DNA of 48,964 nt, from positions 1 to 48,964 of the forward strand of contig JAFGMA010000292.1 in NCBI GenBank assembly GCA_016927835.1, written 5' to 3'. The translations under genes and the position numbers were made by a program. The stretch's first letter is position 1, and the number at the start of each line of letters is the position of its first letter. The stretch comes from Candidatus Zhuqueibacterota bacterium (GTDB taxonomy: Bacteria > Zhuqueibacterota > Zhuqueibacteria > Thermofontimicrobiales > Sulfurfontimicrobiaceae). Of the stretch, positions 8,135-16,433 are shown piece after piece. Below the pieces are notes generated by a model, which saw only the letters and a program-made list of their open reading frames with translations, was not told where the DNA came from and did no database searches.

Positions 8135-9574
8135 TTATGTTCGATTAATTTGCCTTCGTTCCGGAAGGAAAAGCTCAGCGACCAACAAGAATAAAGCGAA
8201 TAAAAGGATGAATTGAAAGCGATCTTCGTATTGTGAAAATTTCTTTGACGCCAGTTCTTTTTTCTCCATTTGCGCAATGTCTTCATATATTTTATCCAGT
8301 TCGGCTTCATTGCTGGAGGCACGAAAATACTTGCCTTTGGTTTGCAAAGCAATTTTTTCGAGGGTAATTTGATCCAGTTTGGTGGTAACAACCTTCCCTT
8401 CGTTGTCTTTCTTGAAATTGCGGCTTGCACCGCGCTCATCAGTGATCGGGATGGGGACGCCGTCCGGAGAACCCAGCCCAACGGTGTATATTCTGACGCC
8501 TTGTTTTTCAGCTTCTTCAGCCGCTTTCATCGGATCGCCTTCATGGTCTTCGCCATCGGTAATTAATACTAACACTTTGTGCTTTCTTTCCTTTTGATCG
8601 AACGCTTTCATCGCAGTCGTAATCGCTTTGCCGATCTTTGTCCCGGGTTCCGGGATTAAGTCGGGTCGCATGATGTCCAGAAAAATTTTGGCTGCGCCGT
8701 AATCCAGGGTCAAGGGGCATTGTATGAACGCAACACCTGAGAACGCGATCAATCCCACCCGGTCGCCTTCCAGTTTATCGATTAAATTTTCAATTTCGTG
8801 CTTCGCCTTTTCCAACCTGTTGGGAGCGATATCTTCTGCCATCATCGACAGTGATACATCCAGGGCAATCATGATATCGACGCCCTGGCGTTTGACTGTT
8901 TCAAGCTTCGTTCCCAGTTGGGGACCTGCCCATCCCACGATAAAATAGAACATCACGATCAGCAGCAGCGTTATTTTCAGCATCTGCATTTTTCGATTGG
9001 TCGAGGCGATTAAGGCTTCGAGCAACTCTGTATTGGCAAATTTCGCCAGCAGCGCCGATTTCCTTTTAAATGAAAACCAATAAAAAACAACGAGCGCCGG
9101 GATGATAAAATAGAAAAGCACCAGCAATATGCTTTCTTTTCGAGCAAAATGCATGTTTCCTAAATCGAGGCGAAACAACGTAATTCCCCAAAAGGCAATG
9201 AAAACGATTACCAGGAACAAGACTTGAAGGACGATGACCAGACTGGTGACAATGATGCCTGTGATCCTGCAAAACTTTACGAAAACGAGTTCTGAATCGC
9301 CCAATCTTTTATCAGCTAATAATTCATTCGAAGTAATCCAAATATATGTGCTTATCAACCCGATGAGCAGCGCCAGCGCTGCAATGCGCAACAACCCGAT
9401 TTGTTTAATCATAGAACCGATATCCGATGCCAATTGATCGGTTCTGTCGCTGCCCAATCCACTTGTTGTCGAAGAAAATACCGAAAAAATGATCGGGTAA
9501 AGCACTGCAAGAAAAATGATTAATGTCAGAAAATAGATTATCAGTGTCTTGATGCCCGGTAATTTTTTATGCAT
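8135..9574 (-). CDS. batB: BatB: VWA-domain membrane protein with N-terminal membrane extension
   Basis: The C-terminal 340 residues form a standard BatB: two helices (SILLVLFYFIIPALVVFYW and ITLLLIVMFYFIVGWAG), a VWA domain with metal site DVSLS (D239, S241, S243), the PGTKIG threonine and the ITDGED aspartate, and a final helix (FILLFALFLLVAELFL). Before it are about 140 extra residues with three strong membrane segments, absent from ordinary BatB proteins of about 330-350 residues. ATG 9574 has AGGAA 9 nt upstream. An internal ATG at 9154 (MHFARKES) also has AGGAA just upstream and would give a canonical BatB. A TTG at 9595 is less likely. Both forms may be made. Confidence 0.87.
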   Translation of the reverse strand: MHKKLPGIKTLIIYFLTLIIFLAVLYPIIFSVFSSTTSGLGSDRTDQLASDIGSMIKQIGLLRIAALALLIGLISTYIWITSNELLADKRLGDSELVFVKFCRITGIIVTSLVIVLQVLFLVIVFIAFWGITLFRLDLGNMHFARKESILLVLFYFIIPALVVFYWFSFKRKSALLAKFANTELLEALIASTNRKMQMLKITLLLIVMFYFIVGWAGPQLGTKLETVKRQGVDIMIALDVSLSMMAEDIAPNRLEKAKHEIENLIDKLEGDRVGLIAFSGVAFIQCPLTLDYGAAKIFLDIMRPDLIPEPGTKIGKAITTAMKAFDQKERKHKVLVLITDGEDHEGDPMKAAEEAEKQGVRIYTVGLGSPDGVPIPITDERGASRNFKKDNEGKVVTTKLDQITLEKIALQTKGKYFRASSNEAELDKIYEDIAQMEKKELASKKFSQYEDRFQFILLFALFLLVAELFLPERRQINRT

Positions 9575-9611
9575 ATCAGTTGTTTCCTGAGCCAAACGGT
9601 TGGAAGTTGGA

Positions 9612-9632
9612 AATTAAAAATTAAAAATTAAA
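9612..9632. repeat. Short tandem repeat (AATTAAA)x3
   Basis: Three perfect head-to-tail copies of a 7-base AT-rich unit lie in the 168-base gap between batA and batB, upstream of the batB start. They could affect local melting or mRNA structure. No function is implied. Confidence 0.6.
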
Positions 9633-9742
9633 AATGAAAATCGTATCTGGTACACTCATATCAAAAAATACTTCAGTTATTGTTGATTCATCAGTGAATG
9701 CTTATACGCGGTGTTTTGAAAATCGGAATTTCCGGAATCGGG

Positions 9743-10735
9743 CTACGGAATTTTTCGAAAAACAGTATTGGCGAGGATAATTTCGACAATCAGAAAGAGC
9801 GCTGCAAGCAACAAATAAATCACATACAACTCACTGTAGCGAGTAAACTCTTTCACTTCGATTTTCGTTTTTTCCATTTCGCCGATTTCTTCATAAATTT
9901 GCTCCAGGCTTCGCCTGTCGGTTGCCCTGAAATATTTCCCGTTGGTGATCGAGGCAATCTCTTTCAGAATATCCTCGTCGATCTCCACGGGCATACGCAC
10001 GTAGCGCTTTCCGAAAATCGGGTCATTCACCGGATAGAGCGCTTCACCGCGCTTGCCGGCACCGATGGTGTAAATTTTTACCCCAATTGTTTGTGCAACT
10101 TTTGCGGCGGTGATCGGATCGAGTTGCCCGCGATTGTTTCGACCATCGGTCAAAAGAATCACAACTTTGCTTTTGGCTTTGCTTTCACGCAGCCGATTCA
10201 CACAATTGGCAATTGCCATCCCAATTGCCGTGCCGTCTTCATCGATTAAATCGGTATTTACCTGCCGCAAAAAATTAATCAATATCCCATAGTCGAGGGT
10301 CAACGGACATTGGGTGAAGCTCTTCGCCGCGAAAACCACCAACCCGATGCGATCGTTCTGGCGACCGTTTATAAATTCCTCTGCAACGACTTTTGCCGCT
10401 TCCAGCCGGTTTTTAGGTTTGAAGTCCTCCGCAAGCATACTGGTTGAAATATCAAGTGACAAAATGATATCAATTCCTTCGGTGATCACTTCTTCTTCGG
10501 TGCTGCCAGATTGGGGACGTGCAATCGCAATAATCAGCAACGTTACCGTAATCAGGCGACAGACGAATGTCAGGTGACGGAATGTGTAGCGCCACGAGCG
10601 CCCGGTGCTTTTCAGAATGCCAAGATTGGAAAAACGAACCGTTCCGGCTTGTTTCCTCTTTCGGATATACCAGAGGATCATCACCGGAATAAATATCAAA
10701 AAACCCAAAAATTCAGGATTGGCAAAGCGTATCAT
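9743..10735 (-). CDS. batA: BatA: VWA-domain membrane protein
   Basis: The 330-residue protein has the standard BatA layout. It has an N-terminal helix (FLGFLIFIPVMILWYI), a second helix (LITVTLLIIAIARP), a VWA domain with DISTS at residues 95-99, T169 (DEDGTAIG) and D197 (LLTDGRN), and a C-terminal helix (YVIYLLLAALFLIVEIIL). The complete metal-ion-dependent adhesion site suggests active ligand binding. The start ATG overlaps the stop of the upstream BatD-like gene (ATGA, 10732-10735), and a G-rich SD lies about 8 nt upstream, so translation is probably coupled. It is a paralogue of BatB. Confidence 0.93.
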   Translation of the reverse strand: MIRFANPEFLGFLIFIPVMILWYIRKRKQAGTVRFSNLGILKSTGRSWRYTFRHLTFVCRLITVTLLIIAIARPQSGSTEEEVITEGIDIILSLDISTSMLAEDFKPKNRLEAAKVVAEEFINGRQNDRIGLVVFAAKSFTQCPLTLDYGILINFLRQVNTDLIDEDGTAIGMAIANCVNRLRESKAKSKVVILLTDGRNNRGQLDPITAAKVAQTIGVKIYTIGAGKRGEALYPVNDPIFGKRYVRMPVEIDEDILKEIASITNGKYFRATDRRSLEQIYEEIGEMEKTKIEVKEFTRYSELYVIYLLLAALFLIVEIILANTVFRKIP

Positions 10736-11805
10736 TTTTCATCTCCCCCCTCTGTTAACTCAGCCACAGGTTCAGCATCGTCGCCAGCCTCAGGTGTTTC
10801 GGATTCCGCCTCTTCTGTTTTTTGCTCGTTTTCGAGCACCAACTTTGTTTTTTGCACCAGGTCGTATGCAGTGCTGGTGGCGATTTCAGTTGCCTCAGAT
10901 TTGGGAATGAATTTAGCAAATTTTACCATATCACATACCGTCAAAAGGTCTTGAACCGTGTCAACGACTTCAGACTCAACTCGATCCTGATTGAGATTAT
11001 CAATCAACTGCTGAGTCGTCATTTCCAATGCGATAATGAAGTATCGCCCTTCGATGTATCGCCGAATAATATCCGATAATTGGATGTAATACTCTTTTAC
11101 ATTGCCCTCAGCCAGGTAACCGGATTGACGAAGGTTGTCGAGAGCTTCCAGGGCAACCTCATGTGGCGGACGCGGTGGTTTATCAAATTTCGGAAAAATG
11201 CTTTTACCGGCACTAAGCCGCTTGACAATAAAGATAATGATAACAACCACCAATATCCCGCCCAAAGCGACGAGGAATGGCACAATAGTTTCCCAGATAT
11301 CGCGTTCAATTTCCAGTGGTGGTTTAATATCGCGAATATCTCCTGTTTCGCTTGGATTCAGGCTCTCAACAACGATTTCCAGCGGTTCGGTTGCCAAATT
11401 TTTGAAAGCCGAATCCGGCAAAACGCGGTAGCGTACCGTCATTGGCGGGATCCGAAAGCGCCCGATCAGAAATGGGGAAAAGATATAATCAACGCGCTCG
11501 ATGACTTTTTGATCCACCTTTTCCGGTTCATGAAACTTGTAATCTCGAATATTCAGGGCATCATCGGGAAGCTGCATCCCGGCGCTATCCACCAGGGTAA
11601 ATCCTGCGCCGGGCGGTTCTATTTCAACGTTCTCTCCGCGTGATATAATTACGGAGAACGTGATTAGATCCCCGATTTTCACGGTAGTCGGCTCAGCTTT
11701 GGTTTCAATCGAAACGCTGCCCTGGTCGGATTGAGAAAATACTTGTGATCCGCGGATGACAATAATAAGTATAAAGCCCAAAAAAATCGCAATCGAACGT
11801 TTCAT
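10732..11805 (-). CDS. BatD-like/DUF4381-like single-span membrane protein (paralogue 1)
   Basis: A signal peptide (SIAIFLGFILIIVIRGS) is followed by one extracytoplasmic beta domain starting KAEPTTVKIGDLITFSVII, which resembles a BatD repeat. A membrane helix (FLVALGGILVVVIIIFIV, about residues 180-203) leads to a cytoplasmic helical domain: PPHEVALEALDNLR, YYIQLSDIIRRYIEGRY and the CDMVKFAKF motif. The tail is acidic and poor in structure. A GTG at 11823 overlaps the upstream stop (GTGA) and would add six residues; I favour ATG 11805, but coupling makes the GTG possible. The CDMVKFAKF segment matches the tails of BatD and of the protein at 15252-16235. It probably belongs to the Bat membrane complex. 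Confidence 0.8.
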   Translation of the reverse strand: MKRSIAIFLGFILIIVIRGSQVFSQSDQGSVSIETKAEPTTVKIGDLITFSVIISRGENVEIEPPGAGFTLVDSAGMQLPDDALNIRDYKFHEPEKVDQKVIERVDYIFSPFLIGRFRIPPMTVRYRVLPDSAFKNLATEPLEIVVESLNPSETGDIRDIKPPLEIERDIWETIVPFLVALGGILVVVIIIFIVKRLSAGKSIFPKFDKPPRPPHEVALEALDNLRQSGYLAEGNVKEYYIQLSDIIRRYIEGRYFIIALEMTTQQLIDNLNQDRVESEVVDTVQDLLTVCDMVKFAKFIPKSEATEIATSTAYDLVQKTKLVLENEQKTEEAESETPEAGDDAEPVAELTEGGDEK

Positions 11806-11819
11806 AACCCCTTTTTCCG

Positions 11820-12764
11820 TCACTTAATTTTATCTTCAAAAATTTCAACCGATTCTGCCCGCATCAATCGCTGGAGCAGATCATTATACACCTGCCGCTG
11901 ACGTTCCGCGAATAAGTCCTGGGCAACTTGCTGTTGCACTTCCTGCAGCGATTTTTCCTTAACAATATTGCCTTCTTTGTCCTTTTCAGCATATTTGTCA
12001 CTATTCGCTTTGAAATACAGCTCGATATCTTCCGGTTGAATATTCACTTTTTGCTCAATTTGCTGTTGCAGTAATTTTTGAACCATAATTCGTTTTTTCG
12101 CCTGGAAAGCGCCTTCGATCACATCGGGATTTTCGTCCAGTGTCTGCCGCTTTGCAGTATCATAAAATAATTCTGTGGCAATGTACTGCTCGAGAAATTC
12201 CCGTTTTTTCTTCTTGTCAGAAAATTGAGATTGCAGATAAGTCGGCAATTGGCTGAGTTCAAAATCAAGATCGCCCTGGGTAATTTCCCGCTTTCCGATT
12301 TTTGCGATGACGGCGCCGGGACGTTTCTTCACCACTTTTTCCGGTTCGAGGCTGGTCGTTTCTTCCAGTGCCTGGTGAGCATCGGTCGAACGATCCAACC
12401 GTTCCAGGCATGCAATGACTTTTTTATTGACATCCTCGACGAGACGATTTTCCGGACTGTAGTACTTTATTTTCAGATAATGACCGAGTGCGTTTTCATA
12501 ATCATGAAGGCGCTCGAAATAGATATTGGCGATGATATAATTGATGTTTGCCAGTTCCTGCTCATCCTGGACATATTGATTCAGGTAATGCTCATATTCC
12601 TTAATTGCTTGCTGGTATAGTTTCCATTCGTATAAATTATTCGCCAGCTTCCGTACTTTTGAACCATCCAGCTTTGGTTCAGTTTCTTTAGCGCACCCAA
12701 TCATCAATGTTGCAATAAGCACCAGGCATAATAGAAATTGCGCCCATTTTGCTCCGGTTGTCAT
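11820..12764 (-). CDS. TPR lipoprotein with SurA/PpiC-like N-domain
   Basis: A lipoprotein signal (FLLCLVLIATLMIGC) puts the mature N-terminal Cys near residue 24. TPR-like helices follow (AIKEYEHYLNQYVQ; NIYFERLHDYENALGHYLK). From about residue 150 the sequence resembles the N-terminal domain of SurA/PpiC chaperones (VIAKIGKREITQGDLDFEL, then FLEQYIATELFYDTAK). The parvulin catalytic domain that usually follows is not visible: after IQPEDIELYFKANSDKY the protein ends. It may therefore be a chaperone-like adaptor without isomerase activity. ATG 12764 is chosen over GTG 12767 because GGGAGG lies 5 nt upstream. The stop abuts the next gene. Confidence 0.75.
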   Translation of the reverse strand: MTTGAKWAQFLLCLVLIATLMIGCAKETEPKLDGSKVRKLANNLYEWKLYQQAIKEYEHYLNQYVQDEQELANINYIIANIYFERLHDYENALGHYLKIKYYSPENRLVEDVNKKVIACLERLDRSTDAHQALEETTSLEPEKVVKKRPGAVIAKIGKREITQGDLDFELSQLPTYLQSQFSDKKKKREFLEQYIATELFYDTAKRQTLDENPDVIEGAFQAKKRIMVQKLLQQQIEQKVNIQPEDIELYFKANSDKYAEKDKEGNIVKEKSLQEVQQQVAQDLFAERQRQVYNDLLQRLMRAESVEIFEDKIK

Positions 12765-12852
12765 CACAGCCTCCCATTGCTAAATTCAAATTAATCAAAT
12801 TCCAGCCCGCGTCTAAAATGTCCAGACTGGTTACTCCTTAATGGTTTATTCA

Positions 12853-13006
12853 CAGGGTTCTGCAAAACAGGCATTTTTCGAGATCTATCATGGTTCGACT
12901 CCGCGCACCATGAAGTCATTATCATTAATTTTTAATAACTTAAGCGAAGCTTCATCCTGAGCGGAGTCGAAGGATGACCTGGCTAAAACACTAATTCGCA
13001 GAAACC
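12853..13006. mobile_element. MITE-like element, family 1, copy 2, with 11-base direct repeats
   Basis: The 154-base element has inverted ends (gggttctgcaaaa at the left; inverse of ttcgcagaaacc at the right). It carries the internal pair gttcgactccgcgcaccatga and tcatcctgagcggagtcgaa, the latter with an aagcgaagc arm. Both flanks carry TGGTTTATTCA (12842-12852 and 13007-13017), which looks like a target-site duplication. It aligns over its full length, inverted, with 16266-16423. There is no open frame, so any movement would need a transposase from elsewhere. Confidence 0.72.
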
Positions 13007-13038
13007 TGGTTTATTCAATGTTTGAAAATGAATAATCC

Positions 13039-13938
13039 TTATCGAAACCGTTTCGCGCGCATTCTGAAAAATCTCATCAACGGTTCCACGTATGGTTGCG
13101 CATCATCGGCGATGATATCGATATAATCCACATTTATCGAGCGAAATAATTTTTCGCGTTCCAGCCGCAGGCGTTCATTGTCTGTAGAATATTTATTTCT
13201 CAAAACAAGGCTCGATGAATCAAACAGGACGATTTCGCCGCTTTCGGCGTCCTCCAGCTCAATCAAACCGACATCCGGGAAATGGCGTTCTGTCGGATCA
13301 GTTACGGTGATAGCGACAACATCGTGCCGCCGGTTCGCGATCTGCAATGCTTTTTCATAACCGCTATTCAAAAAATCCGAAACTAAAAATACCACGCTGC
13401 GCCGGGTCGTCACGCGGCTTAATAATTCCAATGGCACGGAAATATCGGTTTGCGCTTCTTCGGGCACATTATCCGAAAAATAAAGCAATTCGCGAATCAC
13501 CCGCTGCACGTGTTTTTTCCCTTTTTTCGGCGGTACAAAACGCACAATTTCATCGGTGAAAATAATCAAGCCGACTTTGTCGTTATTTTTTATCGCTGAG
13601 AATGCCAGCAACGCGCAGATCTCAATTGCGATCTCACCCTTCATCTGGTTGACAGTTCCAAAATTGCCGGACGAACTCAGGTCGACCAGCAGCATTACCG
13701 TCAATTCACGTTCTTCCTCAAAGACTTTCACATAGGGATGATTCATTCTTGCGGTTACGTTCCAATCGATGGTTCGAATATCATCGCCAATCTGGTATTC
13801 GCGGACTTCGGAGAACTCCATCCCGCGCCCTTTGAAAACCGAGTGATATTCACCCGAAAAAATATCATTTACAATGCTGCGCGTTTGAATTTCGATGATT
13901 CGAACTTTTTTCAGAATTTCTTTCAGTTCAGTTGCCAT
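13039..13938 (-). CDS. DUF58 domain protein of the MoxR/Bat cluster
   Basis: The 299-residue protein carries the DUF58 hallmark at residues 38-70 (RGMEFSEVREYQIGDD, TIDWNVTAR). It is followed by a VWA-like region with DLSSS at 86-90 and VFLVSDFLNSGYE in the second half. DUF58 proteins are almost always encoded next to MoxR ATPases and Bat VWA proteins, as here. Their biochemical role is unproven; they probably act as cytoplasmic partners of MoxR. Only a distant GGAG precedes the ATG at 13938. The gap to the upstream moxR gene is 137 bases and contains a 10-base inverted repeat. Confidence 0.9.
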   Translation of the reverse strand: MATELKEILKKVRIIEIQTRSIVNDIFSGEYHSVFKGRGMEFSEVREYQIGDDIRTIDWNVTARMNHPYVKVFEEERELTVMLLVDLSSSGNFGTVNQMKGEIAIEICALLAFSAIKNNDKVGLIIFTDEIVRFVPPKKGKKHVQRVIRELLYFSDNVPEEAQTDISVPLELLSRVTTRRSVVFLVSDFLNSGYEKALQIANRRHDVVAITVTDPTERHFPDVGLIELEDAESGEIVLFDSSSLVLRNKYSTDNERLRLEREKLFRSINVDYIDIIADDAQPYVEPLMRFFRMRAKRFR

Positions 13939-13996
13939 ATCAGGTAATTGCTCCGGACCTCAGCAAATTATTATGATTATTATATTTTTCTTGGAA

Positions 13997-14054
13997 TGCC
14001 GGATTGAAGCGAAGCGGGCAGCAGGTTATGCGATACCCAGCATGCAATCCGGCA
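13997..14054. other. REP-like inverted repeat between moxR and DUF58 gene
   Basis: TGCCGGATTG (13997-14006) and CAATCCGGCA (14045-14054) are perfect complements separated by 38 bases. Within a likely polycistronic transcript this could be a processing or stabilising hairpin. There is no T-run that would make it an intrinsic terminator. Confidence 0.55.
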
Positions 14055-14075
14055 AGAGCAGAGCCAGCAAATAAA

Positions 14076-15065
14076 TCACGGTACTTCGATTTTATTTAAA
14101 ATGCGGCGAACGATGTCTTCCGCAGTTTTCTCTTCGGCTTCTGCCTCGTAAGTGATGATGACGCGATGGCGCAACACATCCATTCCAATCGCGCGCACGT
14201 CTTCGGGAGTCACATAGCCCCGGCGCTGGAGAAAAGCGTGGGCTTTTGCTGCCTTTGCCAGGTAGATCGAAGCCCGGGGTGAGGCTCCGTACGAGATCAA
14301 TTCTTCCAAATCCTCCAGCCCGTATTTCTCTGGTGTACGGGTTGCGAAAACAATATCGACGATGTAATTTTCGATTTTGGGATCGATATAGATTTCGGTA
14401 ACGACATTCCGTGCCTGGATTATATCTTTGGGTCCAACCACGCTTTCAGCGACAGGCTCGGTGGATTTTGTCATCCGCTGCAAGATTTCCAATTCTTCTT
14501 CTCGGTTGGGATAATTGACTGACAATTTCAGCATGAATCGATCAACCTGGGCTTCGGGAAGCGGATAGGTTCCTTCCTGCTCGATTGGGTTCTGCGTTGC
14601 CAACACCAGAAACGGATCATCCAGCTTGAACGTTTTTTGACCGATAGTAACCTGGCGTTCCTGCATGGCTTCCAACAGCGCAGATTGTACTTTTGCCGGT
14701 GAACGGTTGATTTCATCTGCCAGAACCAGATTCGAAAAAATGGGGCCTTTTTTAGTGGTAAAATCACCGGTTTTTTGATCGAAGATGAGTGTGCCGATAA
14801 GGTCGGCTGGCAGCATGTCTGGCGTGAACTGAATACGCTGAAATCTGGATCGAATAGTTGAAGCGACGGTGCGTACCGCCAGTGTTTTAGCCAGCCCGGG
14901 AACACCTTCCAGCAAAACGTGTCCGTTTGCCAGCAAACCGATCAGCAGCCGATCGATCATGTACTTTTGTCCGACGATGACTTTTCGCATCTCGTCGTTG
15001 ATTTTTTCGACGAAGTCACTTTCTTTTTCAATTTTTTTATTTATCGCTTGAATATCGATGTTCAT
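14076..15065 (-). CDS. moxR: MoxR-family AAA+ ATPase
   Basis: The AAA+ motifs are complete: Walker A GVPGLAKT (about residues 54-61), Walker B LVLADE (113-118) followed by INRSPAKVQ, sensor region LVLATQNPIEQEGTYPLPEA, the arginine segment DRFMLK, and the C-terminal lid YGASPRASIYL. MoxR proteins are thought to be chaperone-like ATPases acting on VWA-domain clients. The neighbouring DUF58, BatA and BatB proteins are the natural candidates. Two ATGs exist. AAGGAGG lies 6 nt before ATG 15065 but directly touches ATG 15071, so 15065 is the better start. Confidence 0.95.
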   Translation of the reverse strand: MNIDIQAINKKIEKESDFVEKINDEMRKVIVGQKYMIDRLLIGLLANGHVLLEGVPGLAKTLAVRTVASTIRSRFQRIQFTPDMLPADLIGTLIFDQKTGDFTTKKGPIFSNLVLADEINRSPAKVQSALLEAMQERQVTIGQKTFKLDDPFLVLATQNPIEQEGTYPLPEAQVDRFMLKLSVNYPNREEELEILQRMTKSTEPVAESVVGPKDIIQARNVVTEIYIDPKIENYIVDIVFATRTPEKYGLEDLEELISYGASPRASIYLAKAAKAHAFLQRRGYVTPEDVRAIGMDVLRHRVIITYEAEAEEKTAEDIVRRILNKIEVP

Positions 15066-15251
15066 GTACATCCTCCTTCATTACTTGCACAAGCTTGAAC
15101 TCAATTTCATTTCAGATGAGACTTTATTTTGAGCAGGTTCGAAAACTGCTGCCGTATGTTTGGATTTTCGAAAGCTGCCAGTTTTGCTGATTTCCTGCAA
15201 ACGGGACGAGATCGACAATCCAGATTATCCGGATGTCGGCTTGGGAATCCC

Positions 15252-16235
15252 TTAGCTGGTTGATGCCCTGTTTTCTGTTGCCCGGGCTTCCTGCAATTTT
15301 TGCTCGAGAATACTCTCGGTAAGCGTATAAATACGCGCTAACTCGGCGCCGGACAACTGACCGCCTCCAAATTTCACCAAATCACAGGTACTTAATATTT
15401 CACTGGTATCTGTCAGGAATTTTTCATTACCATCCAGCGACGCGATCAATGATTTCAATTCCGGTGTGGTTGCTTCAAGTGCCGGAAGCTGGTATTTTTC
15501 CGCCAGATATTCCCTGTAAATTCTTGAAATCAAAGAAAATTGAGATCGAATATCGGCAGCATTCAGATCGATATCAGCTTTAAGTCGAGTCAGGTACTGC
15601 TCTTCGAGCGGAACGATGGCGGCTAATTCCTCCTGGTGTTTCCTTGCGAGTGCGCGATTTTTCGTGAGCTTTATGAGTGCGAATGCAATTGCGGCGACCG
15701 CAAAAATAACGGCGAGTATCAAATAGAAAATATTCTTCGGGATAAATAAGATAAGCGATCCGGGTTCTGCTACCGGCTCGATAACCTTTACGCCGAGTTG
15801 ATTCGAGAGCAATTGCCGTTCATTGCCCATAAGCTTGTCCCGATATCGAATTGGCATGTCTCCCACGTATCCCATGCCCAGCGCAATTGGTTTTAGCGTG
15901 AATTCGAGGATAGTCCTCGATACGCTGACACCATTTACCAACTCCGTTTGGTGTGCTTGCGCATTTTTAATGATTTCGAAATTTTCCACATCCGGATTCC
16001 TGGATTCAACGAGCTCGAAACGGTCGATGTTACCCGACCATTCCAGTTTGGCGGTGAAGGTCACCAGCCTGTTCCTTGGAACCTCGAGCTTGTCTACCTC
16101 GGTCGATAGCCGTACTTCGAAGGATTCATCAAATGCGCTTCGGAGTGTGTCCTGTGCAAATGCCGGGCGCTGTAATTGTAGTGATAATATTGCTATGAAG
16201 ATGAGAACAAAGCAACCCCTGATCGTGTTTCTCAT
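15252..16235 (-). CDS. BatD-like single-span membrane protein (paralogue 2)
   Basis: It is the first gene of the Bat cluster, with AAGGAGAC about 9 nt before the ATG. The signal peptide is GCFVLIFIAILSLQLQRPAFA. The extracytoplasmic domain (VDKLEVPRNRLVTFTAKLEW) resembles a BatD repeat. One helix follows (IFYLILAVIFAVAAIAFAL), then a charged cytoplasmic region with FSLISRIYREYLAEKYQLP and the CDLVKFGGG motif near the end. The overall architecture matches the protein at 10732-11805, and the tail also matches BatD. Sequence identity looks low, so I give no gene name. It may be a membrane anchor for MoxR or DUF58. Confidence 0.78.
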   Translation of the reverse strand: MRNTIRGCFVLIFIAILSLQLQRPAFAQDTLRSAFDESFEVRLSTEVDKLEVPRNRLVTFTAKLEWSGNIDRFELVESRNPDVENFEIIKNAQAHQTELVNGVSVSRTILEFTLKPIALGMGYVGDMPIRYRDKLMGNERQLLSNQLGVKVIEPVAEPGSLILFIPKNIFYLILAVIFAVAAIAFALIKLTKNRALARKHQEELAAIVPLEEQYLTRLKADIDLNAADIRSQFSLISRIYREYLAEKYQLPALEATTPELKSLIASLDGNEKFLTDTSEILSTCDLVKFGGGQLSGAELARIYTLTESILEQKLQEARATENRASTS

Positions 16236-16265
16236 TTTTGCCTGTCTCCTTTTATTCTTAAAAAA

Positions 16266-16423
16266 TGGAATTCTGCAAAATAGAACTAAAGCCAGTTCAT
16301 CCTTCGACTCCGCTCAGGATGAAGCTTCGCTTAATCGATTGATAATTATTAAATTTAGGAATTCATGGTGAGCGGAGTCGAACCATGACAAATTCCGAAA
16401 AATGGCTATTTTGCAGATCTCTA
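16266..16423. mobile_element. MITE-like element, family 1, copy 3 (inverted), with direct-repeat flanks
   Basis: Read on the minus strand, this 158-base stretch aligns end to end with 12853-13006. It shares the inverted ends (ttctgcaaaatag at the left and its inverse ctattttgcaga at the right), the catggttcgactccgctcacc half and the agcttcatcctgagcggag half. TCTTAAAAAA occurs immediately outside both ends (16256-16265 and 16424-16433) and may be a target duplication, although the A-run makes chance more likely than for copy 2. It lies directly upstream of the first Bat-cluster gene, so it may separate that gene from, or contribute to, its promoter. Confidence 0.7.
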
Positions 16424-16433
16424 TCTTAAAAAA

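Noticed and set aside
12853..16423. Composite transposon: the inverted element copies at 12853 and 16266 bounding moxR, DUF58 and BatD-like genes
   Set aside because: The enclosed genes are normal Bat-cluster members in their usual order, each element has its own flanking direct repeats, and no transposase is present.
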